Shown piece after piece: positions 15,324-22,108 of a DNA stretch of 22,108 nucleotides. Origin of the DNA: CALVJJ01 sp045538425 (GTDB lineage: Bacteria; Bacillota; Clostridia; Christensenellales; UBA1242); NCBI GenBank assembly GCA_045538425.1, contig JAZSRJ010000068.1, forward strand, positions 1 through 22,108, given 5' to 3'. The position numbers and the translations under genes were made by a program. The notes under the pieces were generated by a model. It saw only the letters and a program-made list of their open reading frames with translations, was not told the origin of the DNA and did not search any database. How positions within the stretch are numbered: position 1 is the stretch's first letter; each line of letters opens with the position of its first letter.

Positions 15324-15351
15324 TGTGATGAGTGGAATTCTTCCCATCACA
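15324..15351 (+). promoter_or_regulatory. Leader hairpin upstream of the CDF transporter
   Basis: An outer stem TGTGATG/CATCACA (15324-15330/15345-15351) and an inner stem GGAA/TTCC (15334-15337/15341-15344) are separated by a 3-base bulge. There is no T run after it, so it is not a simple terminator. It begins about seven bases from the expected RNA start and lies 26 bases before the AAAGGAG site. Confidence 0.5.
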
Positions 15352-15388
15352 CTCCATCCTTTTACAAAATCCATATAAAGGAGCCCCT

Positions 15389-16711
15389 ATGAAACGATCA
15401 ACTAAAAAAGCACTCATTGATTTGATCCAAAATAGTGCCATCGTCTTACTCGAATTAATCTTGAGTATTATCTGTGGTAGTTGTAGTGCTCTTACCAACA
15501 CCTTACACGATCTCACAGATTGTACCACTACTGGACTTGGCATACTCACCCCAAAGATCAAAAAAGAAAATACAAGAAAATATAGTGTCTTATGTCTAGT
15601 AGCAACAAGTGCTTTTTTACTTGTTACTAGTGGTGCTATGTTGGCTTGGGGTGTCTACAAAATATCTCATACACATAGTATCAATGGTTGGGTTATGGTC
15701 CTAGCATCCTTGATTGGTGTCATCTTCAATGGTATGCTTGCACTACGCAATAAAGAAGAAGATACTATCGATCTTCATGTGCTAGAAGATGTAATTGGAT
15801 GGATTGCCGTCCTTGCACTTTCTTTGATGGTTGCATTCTTTCATTGGTATGTGTTAGATGGTATTGTGACCATCCTACTCGCTTTGTATTACATTTTTCA
15901 TATTGGACGCAACCTTTATGAAGTGTTCTTAGTCCTCACCAATACAACAACCGAAACCATTGTCGCAGAACCACGTGTTGCAGAACTAGTCTATACACAA
16001 GCACCAGCCTTACCAGAACCAGTGATTGTACTCAATCATATGGAACAACAACCAGAAGCAGTGTTAGAAGACGCTGAAGCAGAATCAACAATTCCTTGTA
16101 TCCAAGACGAAATGAGTGATGCTATAGATATTGCACCAAATATGGAAGAGGAAGCACCAATTGAGGTAGAGACTTTGGTAGAGGAAACAACAACCATTGC
16201 CACGATTGACCTTGCTACTACAGACATACAACCAACAACAGAAGAGATCGTCGCTCCACAAGAAGACTTTGTTGTTGCGTTAGCGGAAACACCAACAGAA
16301 CAACCAACAATCGTTGCGTTAGAGGAAGAACCATCTAGCACAACAATAGAAGATACTCTTCCAGAACAAGATCTACCAATTGTAGAAGAGATGGATCAAT
16401 CAATTCAACTCGATACAACTCTGACCGATCAACCCGTCGAAATTGATCAAGCATTGATGGATGTTGTTGCCGAACTAGAAGACCAACCAATCCAAAACAC
16501 GAATGAAAAAGTGCATGGAAAACTATCTTCTATTATGGGCAACCTTGACAATCTTCTTTCTACCCAAACACAACAAACAACAGAACCTATCCAATTGGAA
16601 GAAAACGTTGTGGAAGAAGAAAGTAAAGTAACAGACGAATATTTGCAAGCATTGTTTGACAATATCATTGCTAGAAAAGAAGAAAGAATTCGCAACAAAC
16701 AAAGCAATTAA
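15389..16711 (+). CDS. Cation diffusion facilitator transporter with atypical acidic tail
   Basis: The 440-residue protein has the CDF membrane domain in residues 1-185, with about six helices. The opening pattern is ICGSCSALTNTLHDLTD, and metal-site motifs lie in helix 2 (H40-x3-D44) and helix 5 (H130-x3-D134). This His/Asp set is that of CzcD/ZitB-like exporters of Zn2+ and related divalent metals by proton exchange. The usual ~90-residue ferredoxin-like cytoplasmic domain is not evident. Instead residues ~188-440 are an acidic, Thr/Glu/Gln/Pro-rich low-complexity tail, ending in an amphipathic helix (about 410-440). ATG 15389 is chosen for AAAGGAG five bases before it; an in-frame ATG at 15332 lies inside the leader hairpin. 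The transporter family is likely; the metal is inference. Confidence 0.82.
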   Translation: MKRSTKKALIDLIQNSAIVLLELILSIICGSCSALTNTLHDLTDCTTTGLGILTPKIKKENTRKYSVLCLVATSAFLLVTSGAMLAWGVYKISHTHSINGWVMVLASLIGVIFNGMLALRNKEEDTIDLHVLEDVIGWIAVLALSLMVAFFHWYVLDGIVTILLALYYIFHIGRNLYEVFLVLTNTTTETIVAEPRVAELVYTQAPALPEPVIVLNHMEQQPEAVLEDAEAESTIPCIQDEMSDAIDIAPNMEEEAPIEVETLVEETTTIATIDLATTDIQPTTEEIVAPQEDFVVALAETPTEQPTIVALEEEPSSTTIEDTLPEQDLPIVEEMDQSIQLDTTLTDQPVEIDQALMDVVAELEDQPIQNTNEKVHGKLSSIMGNLDNLLSTQTQQTTEPIQLEENVVEEESKVTDEYLQALFDNIIARKEERIRNKQSN

Positions 16712-16738
16712 AAAAGCAAGGGCATCCTTGCTTTTTTT
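16711..16738. terminator. Bidirectional terminator
   Basis: AAAAAGCAAGG/CCTTGCTTTTT with a GCAT loop. It lies between the CDF gene (+) and the subtilase gene (-). Confidence 0.9.
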
Positions 16739-16745
16739 TGCTATT

Positions 16746-19700
16746 TTAGACCCGATGTCTTTTTCTCCAAATAAGGTAGATGACCATCACCAAAGAGAAA
16801 GAGGCAATCAGCCCACCAGCCATCCAGATAAGTCCAAAATCTTCTGTTTTTGACCCGAAGGCAATGGTGGTAATGTATTTTGTAGACAACGTATAACATT
16901 GGTCACTGGTAGCCCCTTGGATGCGTTGCCAATCACCATCTAGATATAGATAAGCATTGTCACCCACAACAGATTGGTCACGAATCACAATGGTGATATC
17001 TTCTTCTAGTTGTGTCACCTCTTGTCCATCAAGTGTGAGAGACAACACATAGGCTTTGTCTAGACTATACGCATCGCTACTCACATTGTCTACTGTATAA
17101 GACAACTGCAACATACTACCTTCTAAAGTATCCAACACCCCATCACTTAATAGTATTGTACATTGATCACCAACAAGTTCAAGTGATTGCATGCTTGTTT
17201 TTTGTGTTAGATCAACAGTAATACTTTGTTGTTGCATTGTCGAAGAGGCTTTGTATTGTGCTCGAACAACAAGCGTTTTGTCCACAAAACTTGGATACAT
17301 TTTTTCCACTGTTTTACCGGACACCGCTACATCCCAACCACAAAATTCATATTGTATTGCACCAATGGTGATGTTGTCTGGATTGATCGCCCCAGCAATG
17401 GTGCTATAATAATTGTATTGTTGGCTTCGATAGACCTCTCCCATCACATAATAGTCTACAGTATACACAATTGCTTCTTCTATATATTGTGCAACATAGG
17501 TCGTATTATCTGTAACACTGGTCAAGCTTGGAGACCAATGAGAAAAGGTATACTTACTATATTTTGGAGTTGTCGTTGATTTTGTTGGTAATCCATATAG
17601 ATCGCTATTATAACTTGGAATATCTCCATAGTGATAACTGGTTGTGTAGATTGCACCTGTGCCATTGCTAAACGTGATAATGTATTCACGATACACTTGT
17701 GTATAGACTGGATACAAGTGCATATCTTGTTGCACGACTGGTAAAGAAGAAGTATAGAGTGTGCTGCCATCTTGCCAACCATCAAATACATATCGATAAA
17801 GTTCGGTAGATGGTTTTGTTGGATAGCCACTATTAGGAATACTAGACCCGTACCCAATATGCATTGTCTTCCAGACATCTCCACTTTCCGTATACATCAC
17901 AATACTATATTCTCGTGTTGTTTCATCAAAGATTGGAGTATAAACAGTATCTTCCGTCACAGCTTCTACTGCCGGAGACCAATGAGAAAAAGTATAGACA
18001 TGACTCACCGTACGCTCTTTGGTTGGAAGATCATAAGTATTGGTATCAAAAGATGGTACTTGTCCTCTTTTGTACACTTCAGTATAAATAACATTGCCAT
18101 TAGCATCTAACCAAGTAACTGTAATATCTTGTTGGATCTCAATGCTGGCAGTTAATGTTGTTCCGTAAAAATCAGTTAGTTGTGCAATATAATAATAAGT
18201 TTTACTTTGAATTGGATAAGTATAAAGTGCATCAACACCAATACCATCCATAGTTTTTGTTTCGACTAAAGTATCCGCTGTATCAATGGTATCATCACTA
18301 GACAAATACATCTTCATCGTCACATCATACCCAGTATACGTATAATTTGGCTCGTTTTCTGCTACAACTAGTGATGGTGTAAGAAGATGATATTCTTTTC
18401 CAATGGATTGCCCAACAGCATCGCTATAACAATAAACAACCGCATTGGCCAAATCTGTAAAATACATTGCATTGACACTTGTCACATACTTACTGAGCAT
18501 CATGACTTCTACATGAGTACACCCACTGAAAGCATAGGCAGATGCAGTCAAAACATTTGGCAATTCCAATGTCTTAAGACTTGTACAATAAGCAAACACA
18601 TAATTGTAGATAGATTGGACACTATCCACTTCCAAATCACGTAAATGTTCATACCCTTCAAAAGCATATGCAGGAAGAGAAGTGACTTTTGGGATAGAGA
18701 TAGTCTCTAGATGCACACATCCATAAAAACTACGTGTCCCATAATACTCGTAAGCATAAGTACTAGTCTCGGCTGCTTCTAGTGTTGTTAGACTATCCAA
18801 ATAGACTTCTTTCAACCCATCGCACTCATAGGCAATTAAAGTATAAGTTGTGTTAGGAAGATGGATTGTTCTTAATGTTGGACAATTGGCAACAATCCAA
18901 TCATTTGGTCGAAGTACACTATCTTCAAATGCCACATCTAATGCCACGTCACTTGTAATACTCGTGATATTGCGTCCATAGAATACACGACAATCGTATA
19001 ACCCTTTGACTGCAACACCACCAACTGTACTTGGTATCACAACATCTTCCACTCCGCCATTGTAAGCCGTAATATATCCGCTACTATTGATAGAAAAATT
19101 ACCTTCACTAGAGGTTGTGCTATCCCCTTTATAATAATACGCTACCCCTAGATCACTATAAGCAACAAGTTGATCATTTTGATAACGATAGACCACAACA
19201 CTTAGTTTTGTGCTTTCACGAATGGTAATAGGACCTGTATATGTTGTCCCTGTCTCTATCATTGGATAACTACCATCTAAAGTATACAAAACAACATCGT
19301 TTTCATTGCTTGTTGTGATGGATACACTTTTGTCAAAATCAAAATAACTTACTTGGTCAAAACTACCATAACTGAGTGTTGGTAAAGTAATACTCGTTGC
19401 AAGCGTACGTACTAGATTAGGTACACCATATCCATAGCAATCATCTTTTCCAACTGTACCATAATCATAAGCCGTTGTGATAATGCTAGACAATTGCGTA
19501 TACGTTACGTCTTGACCATAATAAGTAGCCACCAAAGCTACCAACGCACTTGCATGTGGCGTCGCCATACTCGTCCCGCTAATGGCAATATATTGTCCAC
19601 CTTCACTATCGGTATAGATAGTCGAGCTCCCTGAATACGTGCTTGGCACACAACTCAAAATATCTGTCCCTGGTAGACATAGATCAACTAACTCCCCTGT

Positions 19701-20756
19701 ATTGGAATAACTATCCATAAAATATTGCCCATTATACAAGGTATCTTCTGTGTAAAAATAGTTGGGTGTAAGAGAGGTAATAGTCCATGCTTCTACACAA
19801 TTGGACGGACTAGATTGTTCGACAAAAAAGTGCTCGTTGCCTGCTGCTACACACGTGACCACTCCTAAGTTCTTGGCTTGTGTGATCAGTGTGTTCATAT
19901 TGGTCGCAAACTCATCATCTCCATAACCACCAAGACTCATATTGATGGCAGACAAATTGTATCCTTTCTCTTTGAGTGCAATACAATATTCTACTGCAGA
20001 TAGAATACTCGCATTCGTTCCGCTACCGCTAGAACTGAGTGTTTTGATTGGAATAATCTTCACATTGTCCAATGTCAAATCCACAATTGTTCCGGCTACG
20101 TGTGTTCCGTGATAATGATCATCTGTCCATGTTGTCCCTGCAATATAGGATTTTCCCAATTCTTCTGCTATTCTACCTTCTAGATATGGATGATCACCAT
20201 CTACCCCTGTATCAATCACTGCAACATAATTGGTGGTTAGATTGTCCCCATGTTTTGCTGTAATCGCTGATTGGTAGTCTTTGACCCCCAAAATATCTGT
20301 ACCCCAAGAAAGAGCAGATGCTGTATCAATGGTAGTAGACAAGACACGACTTGTATTTTGTTGGTATTGTATCTTTAATGATTGGTCTTCTTCTAGGATA
20401 GACAAACATTGTTCTCCGTCCATCATCACGAAGTCGACTGCAGTATTGTTTTGGAATTGTTGTTGTGCTGCTAATGCATCTTGAAGGGTCTCATATTGTA
20501 AGACAGTGAGACGTCCAAAACCGCCTGCTCTAGCAATCGCGTTATTGTCGAAAATTGTCGAATTGCTATAGACAATAAGACGACTATGGATATCATATTG
20601 TTGTGTGATGTACGCCAAATCTTGTTCGTACTGCGTGAGATTGTCCCACGCAAAAAGAGACTCTTGTTGTCGTGGACCAACAATCACATTGAGTCCTGCC
20701 ATCAAGAGCAAAAGGCAACTAAGAATGATATAGCGCAACTTTTTCTTTTGTATCAT
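16746..20756 (-). CDS. Large surface-anchored subtilisin-like (S8) protease with LRR and InlB/Flg_new-like repeats
   Basis: The protein has 1336 residues and a signal peptide (about 5-25). A ~120-residue pro-region follows. The S8 catalytic domain (about 145-455) has D182 (AVIDTG), H216 (HGTHVAGT), oxyanion N307 (AAGN) and S396 (SGTSMATPHA). A chitobiase-like beta module (about 465-545, LDGSYP..Y.GPITI) comes next, then BspA-type leucine-rich repeats (about 553-780, VVIPSTVGGVAVKGL; SFYGCVHLETISIPKV). Four InlB-B/Flg_new-like repeats end in a conserved F-x-x-W block (W926, W994, W1074, W1141). A C-terminal membrane helix (about 1308-1330) is followed by RKRHRV. All catalytic residues are present. 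There is no LPxTG. ATG 20756 has AAAGGG six bases upstream; an upstream in-frame TTG has no ribosome site. Confidence 0.93.
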   Translation of the reverse strand: MIQKKKLRYIILSCLLLLMAGLNVIVGPRQQESLFAWDNLTQYEQDLAYITQQYDIHSRLIVYSNSTIFDNNAIARAGGFGRLTVLQYETLQDALAAQQQFQNNTAVDFVMMDGEQCLSILEEDQSLKIQYQQNTSRVLSTTIDTASALSWGTDILGVKDYQSAITAKHGDNLTTNYVAVIDTGVDGDHPYLEGRIAEELGKSYIAGTTWTDDHYHGTHVAGTIVDLTLDNVKIIPIKTLSSSGSGTNASILSAVEYCIALKEKGYNLSAINMSLGGYGDDEFATNMNTLITQAKNLGVVTCVAAGNEHFFVEQSSPSNCVEAWTITSLTPNYFYTEDTLYNGQYFMDSYSNTGELVDLCLPGTDILSCVPSTYSGSSTIYTDSEGGQYIAISGTSMATPHASALVALVATYYGQDVTYTQLSSIITTAYDYGTVGKDDCYGYGVPNLVRTLATSITLPTLSYGSFDQVSYFDFDKSVSITTSNENDVVLYTLDGSYPMIETGTTYTGPITIRESTKLSVVVYRYQNDQLVAYSDLGVAYYYKGDSTTSSEGNFSINSSGYITAYNGGVEDVVIPSTVGGVAVKGLYDCRVFYGRNITSITSDVALDVAFEDSVLRPNDWIVANCPTLRTIHLPNTTYTLIAYECDGLKEVYLDSLTTLEAAETSTYAYEYYGTRSFYGCVHLETISIPKVTSLPAYAFEGYEHLRDLEVDSVQSIYNYVFAYCTSLKTLELPNVLTASAYAFSGCTHVEVMMLSKYVTSVNAMYFTDLANAVVYCYSDAVGQSIGKEYHLLTPSLVVAENEPNYTYTGYDVTMKMYLSSDDTIDTADTLVETKTMDGIGVDALYTYPIQSKTYYYIAQLTDFYGTTLTASIEIQQDITVTWLDANGNVIYTEVYKRGQVPSFDTNTYDLPTKERTVSHVYTFSHWSPAVEAVTEDTVYTPIFDETTREYSIVMYTESGDVWKTMHIGYGSSIPNSGYPTKPSTELYRYVFDGWQDGSTLYTSSLPVVQQDMHLYPVYTQVYREYIITFSNGTGAIYTTSYHYGDIPSYNSDLYGLPTKSTTTPKYSKYTFSHWSPSLTSVTDNTTYVAQYIEEAIVYTVDYYVMGEVYRSQQYNYYSTIAGAINPDNITIGAIQYEFCGWDVAVSGKTVEKMYPSFVDKTLVVRAQYKASSTMQQQSITVDLTQKTSMQSLELVGDQCTILLSDGVLDTLEGSMLQLSYTVDNVSSDAYSLDKAYVLSLTLDGQEVTQLEEDITIVIRDQSVVGDNAYLYLDGDWQRIQGATSDQCYTLSTKYITTIAFGSKTEDFGLIWMAGGLIASFSLVMVIYLIWRKRHRV

Positions 20757-20777
20757 AATTTCCCTTTTTATTGACCG

Positions 20778-20801
20778 CAATCTTTTTTATAAAAAAGATT
20801 G
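20778..20801. repeat. Perfect 24-bp palindrome in the subtilase leader
   Basis: CAATCTTTTTTAT is followed by its exact complement (TTTTTTATAAAAAA core). It lies between the expected transcription start (~20808) and the Shine-Dalgarno of the subtilase gene. It can be an RNA hairpin at the 5' end or a protein-binding site. Confidence 0.7.
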
Positions 20802-20814
20802 ATATTTCGTTTTC

Positions 20815-20843
20815 AGTATACCAAACTTCGTTCCATCTGGCAA
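20815..20843 (-). promoter_or_regulatory. Promoter of the subtilase gene
   Basis: On the minus strand TTGCCA (20838-20843), 17-bp spacer, TATACT (20815-20820) with a TGG extended -10. Confidence 0.8.
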
Positions 20844-20860
20844 GCAACTTAAAAAAGGAT

Positions 20861-20887
20861 AACAAAAAAAGTAGGTCGCCCTACTTT
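20861..20887 (-). terminator. Terminator overlapping the stop of the PD-(D/E)xK-like gene
   Basis: An AAAGTAGG/CCTACTTT stem (20868-20875/20880-20887) with a 4-base loop has a T run on the minus strand. The right arm includes part of the TAA stop (20886-20888). Confidence 0.85.
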
Positions 20888-21677
20888 ATTGTGATGTAGT
20901 AAGATTTTCTTCTTTAGAAGGTGTTTCGGCCTTACTTTTCTTTTTATTGATTTTTTGTTGATAAGCCATTTTTCTCAAAAACTTTCTTGCTTTCTTTTGA
21001 TCTTTTTTTCTTTTTTCTCTTTGTTTCATAATCAGTGCTTTATTGTGACAATATTCATGCAATTGTTCTGTGATCGCATAGATCTCTAGTGGCTTATTTT
21101 TATAATTGTATACTTGAAGTGTATCATACGTATAAAGCATAATTTTGTCATAAGAGTGATCAAACTTTCCTTTTGCTTGTTTGATCTTTTGTGAAATTTT
21201 GTCTACAGACACACCTGCCAAAGCTGTTGCATAGATAAACAAAAAGTTGTCATTAAACTTTTTATAATCTTGCAATTTTCTTAGTTTTGTAGAAATAGTA
21301 TCTTGCAAGCAATCAAGTTCTGTATCCACATATTCTGGATTACGATGCTTTGCATAAAACATCAATTTCCCTTGGCGATTAAGCGACACTTTTCCTTTTA
21401 GAAGTGGCGGTATATTACGTGCAATATCTTCAATGGTCCATTGCTGCTTAATGGATTGATTGCGAAACAAATAAAACTTACCGACATAATTGTCTTTTAG
21501 ACTCGTAACTTCCACACCGACTTTGCCATTCTTTGTTTTGCTAAACAATTGTATATCTGGCTTATCTGCTACGTCTGCACTATCAAATTTTTGATCATAT
21601 AATTCGGTTAGTAAAAACATCGCAAAATGTTCGTTGTAATCTTTGTCATCAAGATTGTCTTCCCAAAGTTTGTCCAT
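20886..21677 (-). CDS. Hypothetical protein with possible PD-(D/E)xK-like nuclease core
   Basis: The 263-residue protein has no signal or membrane segment. Residues 37-59 (VADKPDIQLFSKTKNGKVGVEV) form a strand-turn-strand with P40-D41 and E56-V-T58, spaced as in the restriction-endonuclease-like fold, where the expected D..ExK is often varied. A helix with Glu/Asp precedes it (E16..E25). The middle (about 125-200) is alternating helix and strand. The last ~55 residues are extremely basic (REKRKKDQKKARKFLRK), which suits nucleic-acid binding. The start at 21677 has AAGGGGAAGT before it, while the in-frame ATG 21 bases upstream has no ribosome site. The nuclease idea is pattern-based inference; the Lys of the motif is absent. 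Confidence 0.65.
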   Translation of the reverse strand: MDKLWEDNLDDKDYNEHFAMFLLTELYDQKFDSADVADKPDIQLFSKTKNGKVGVEVTSLKDNYVGKFYLFRNQSIKQQWTIEDIARNIPPLLKGKVSLNRQGKLMFYAKHRNPEYVDTELDCLQDTISTKLRKLQDYKKFNDNFLFIYATALAGVSVDKISQKIKQAKGKFDHSYDKIMLYTYDTLQVYNYKNKPLEIYAITEQLHEYCHNKALIMKQREKRKKDQKKARKFLRKMAYQQKINKKKSKAETPSKEENLTTSQ

Positions 21678-21715
21678 ACTTCCCCTTTTTTGTTGCATCC
21701 AAAATACGCATTTTA

Positions 21716-21745
21716 ATAATATTTTGACTATTTTATTAATTTCAA
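21716..21745 (-). promoter_or_regulatory. Promoter of the PD-(D/E)xK-like gene
   Basis: On the minus strand TTGAAA (21740-21745), 18-bp spacer, TATTAT (21716-21721). Confidence 0.6.
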
Positions 21746-21773
21746 TATATCACACAAAAGCACCAACTTGCAA

Positions 21774-21791
21774 GCAAATAAGTCTATTTGC
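21774..21791. promoter_or_regulatory. Inverted repeat between divergent promoters
   Basis: GCAAATA/TATTTGC (21774-21780/21785-21791) with a 4-base centre lies between the two divergent promoters. ACTTGCAA occurs on both sides (about 21767 and 21804). Possible operator; no T run, so not a terminator. Confidence 0.4.
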
Positions 21792-21805
21792 ATCCAAACT
21801 CTTAC

Positions 21806-21834
21806 TTGCAATTTTGTAATATGTATGATATAGT
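21806..21834 (+). promoter_or_regulatory. Promoter of the gene running off the right end
   Basis: TTGCAA (21806-21811), 17-bp spacer, TATAGT (21829-21834) with a TGA extended -10. Confidence 0.75.
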
Positions 21835-21857
21835 ATAGATACAAACGAGGTGTTACT

Positions 21858-22108
21858 ATGTCACAATTGATTAATCCTATTATTAAAAGTTTGCCAGAAG
21901 ATATTAGCAATTTCAAAATCATTGGTTCAGGCCATTTTTCTGTTTGTATCCAACTAGAGTCACTTCATCCACTAACAACAAAGAAAACAGTCCGTATTAT
22001 CTCTAGTCAAAGATCAGAACAAGATATGAAATTGATTAGTGAGAAAAAAGCTCTTTTGAAAAAGCAAAAAGTCAATGTTGCTGAGTCTAGCAATATTGTA
22101 TCTATCCC
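21858..22108 (+). CDS. N-terminus of a protein kinase-like protein (partial)
   Basis: The frame starts at ATG 21858 after ACGAGGTG and stays open to the window edge (83 residues). Residues 20-29 (KIIGSGHFSV) match the glycine-rich nucleotide loop GxGxFxxV of protein kinase-like folds. They are followed by a strand (CIQLES), a loop, another strand (TVRIIS) and a charged helix (about 55-75), the order expected of a kinase N-lobe. The usual beta-3 Lys (VAxK) is not obvious; Arg47 is the nearest basic residue. The catalytic HxD and DFG motifs would lie outside the window. The call rests on the short N-lobe pattern and is tentative. Confidence 0.5.
   Translation, partial: MSQLINPIIKSLPEDISNFKIIGSGHFSVCIQLESLHPLTTKKTVRIISSQRSEQDMKLISEKKALLKKQKVNVAESSNIVSI

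Noticed and set aside
15311..15388. Known riboswitch (NiCo or yybP-ykoY manganese) before the CDF gene
   Set aside because: The leader is about 70 bases with one hairpin and lacks the multi-helix cores of those classes.
16746..16830. Sortase signal on the subtilase
   Set aside because: No LPxTG-like motif is present before the C-terminal hydrophobic helix. A plain membrane anchor fits.
21728..21922. 64-residue minus-strand open frame across the divergent promoters
   Set aside because: It overlaps two good promoters and the start of the kinase-like gene, and has no ribosome binding site.

Overview
The window is compact, AT-rich bacterial DNA. It reads cleanly with TGG as Trp and no internal stops. 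Shine-Dalgarno sites are strong (AAGGAG type), and sigma-A style promoters are common, often with extended -10 boxes (TGnTATACT). U-tract hairpin terminators separate most units. This fits a low-GC Bacillota, plausibly a gut or host-associated member of the Bacilli/Erysipelotrichia/RF39-like groups. The placement is inferred from style and gene families; no marker gene is present to prove it.

Left end (1-1430): the tail of an RBBP9/YdeN-type serine hydrolase, then a calcineurin-like phosphoesterase gene lying between two directly repeated ~260-bp non-coding units (133-392 and 1142-1400). Each repeat ends in a tRNA-like 3' end (T-arm plus ...GCACCA). The right copy has a TATAAT box in front and a terminator behind. 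This is the most unusual structure in the window and looks like an inserted or duplicated cassette.

1.5-3.2 kb: a three-gene operon of small unknown proteins, closed by a terminator, then a 5'(3')-deoxyribonucleotidase-like HAD enzyme. 3.3-6.0 kb (minus): a P2-type Ca2+-transporting ATPase. 6.2-7.7 kb: a GNAT acetyltransferase, then a HAD hydrolase co-transcribed with a small YgjV/SemiSWEET-like membrane protein. 7.8-11.2 kb (minus): a helical-repeat (DUF4116-like) protein, then a DUF2207 membrane protein with a Gly-rich tail. 11.4 kb: a VanZ-like membrane protein whose promoter position suggests a leaderless mRNA.

11.9-16.7 kb: two unknown genes on the minus strand form an operon with a perfect-consensus promoter (TTGACA-17-TATAAT). 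It is divergent from a plus-strand gene for an unknown helical protein with a long acidic tail. Next comes a cation diffusion facilitator (CDF) transporter whose normal cytoplasmic domain is replaced by a ~250-residue acidic Thr/Glu/Gln-rich tail. 16.7-20.8 kb (minus): a very large surface subtilase with leucine-rich and InlB/Flg_new-like repeats and a C-terminal membrane anchor. 20.9-21.7 kb (minus): an unknown protein with a possible PD-(D/E)xK-like core. The window ends inside a plus-strand gene whose N-terminus looks like a protein-kinase glycine loop.

No transposase, integrase, CRISPR array or complete tRNA/rRNA gene was found. The genes look like housekeeping, transport and cell-surface functions mixed with lineage-specific unknowns. 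Function can be assigned to individual genes, but no multi-gene pathway is evident.
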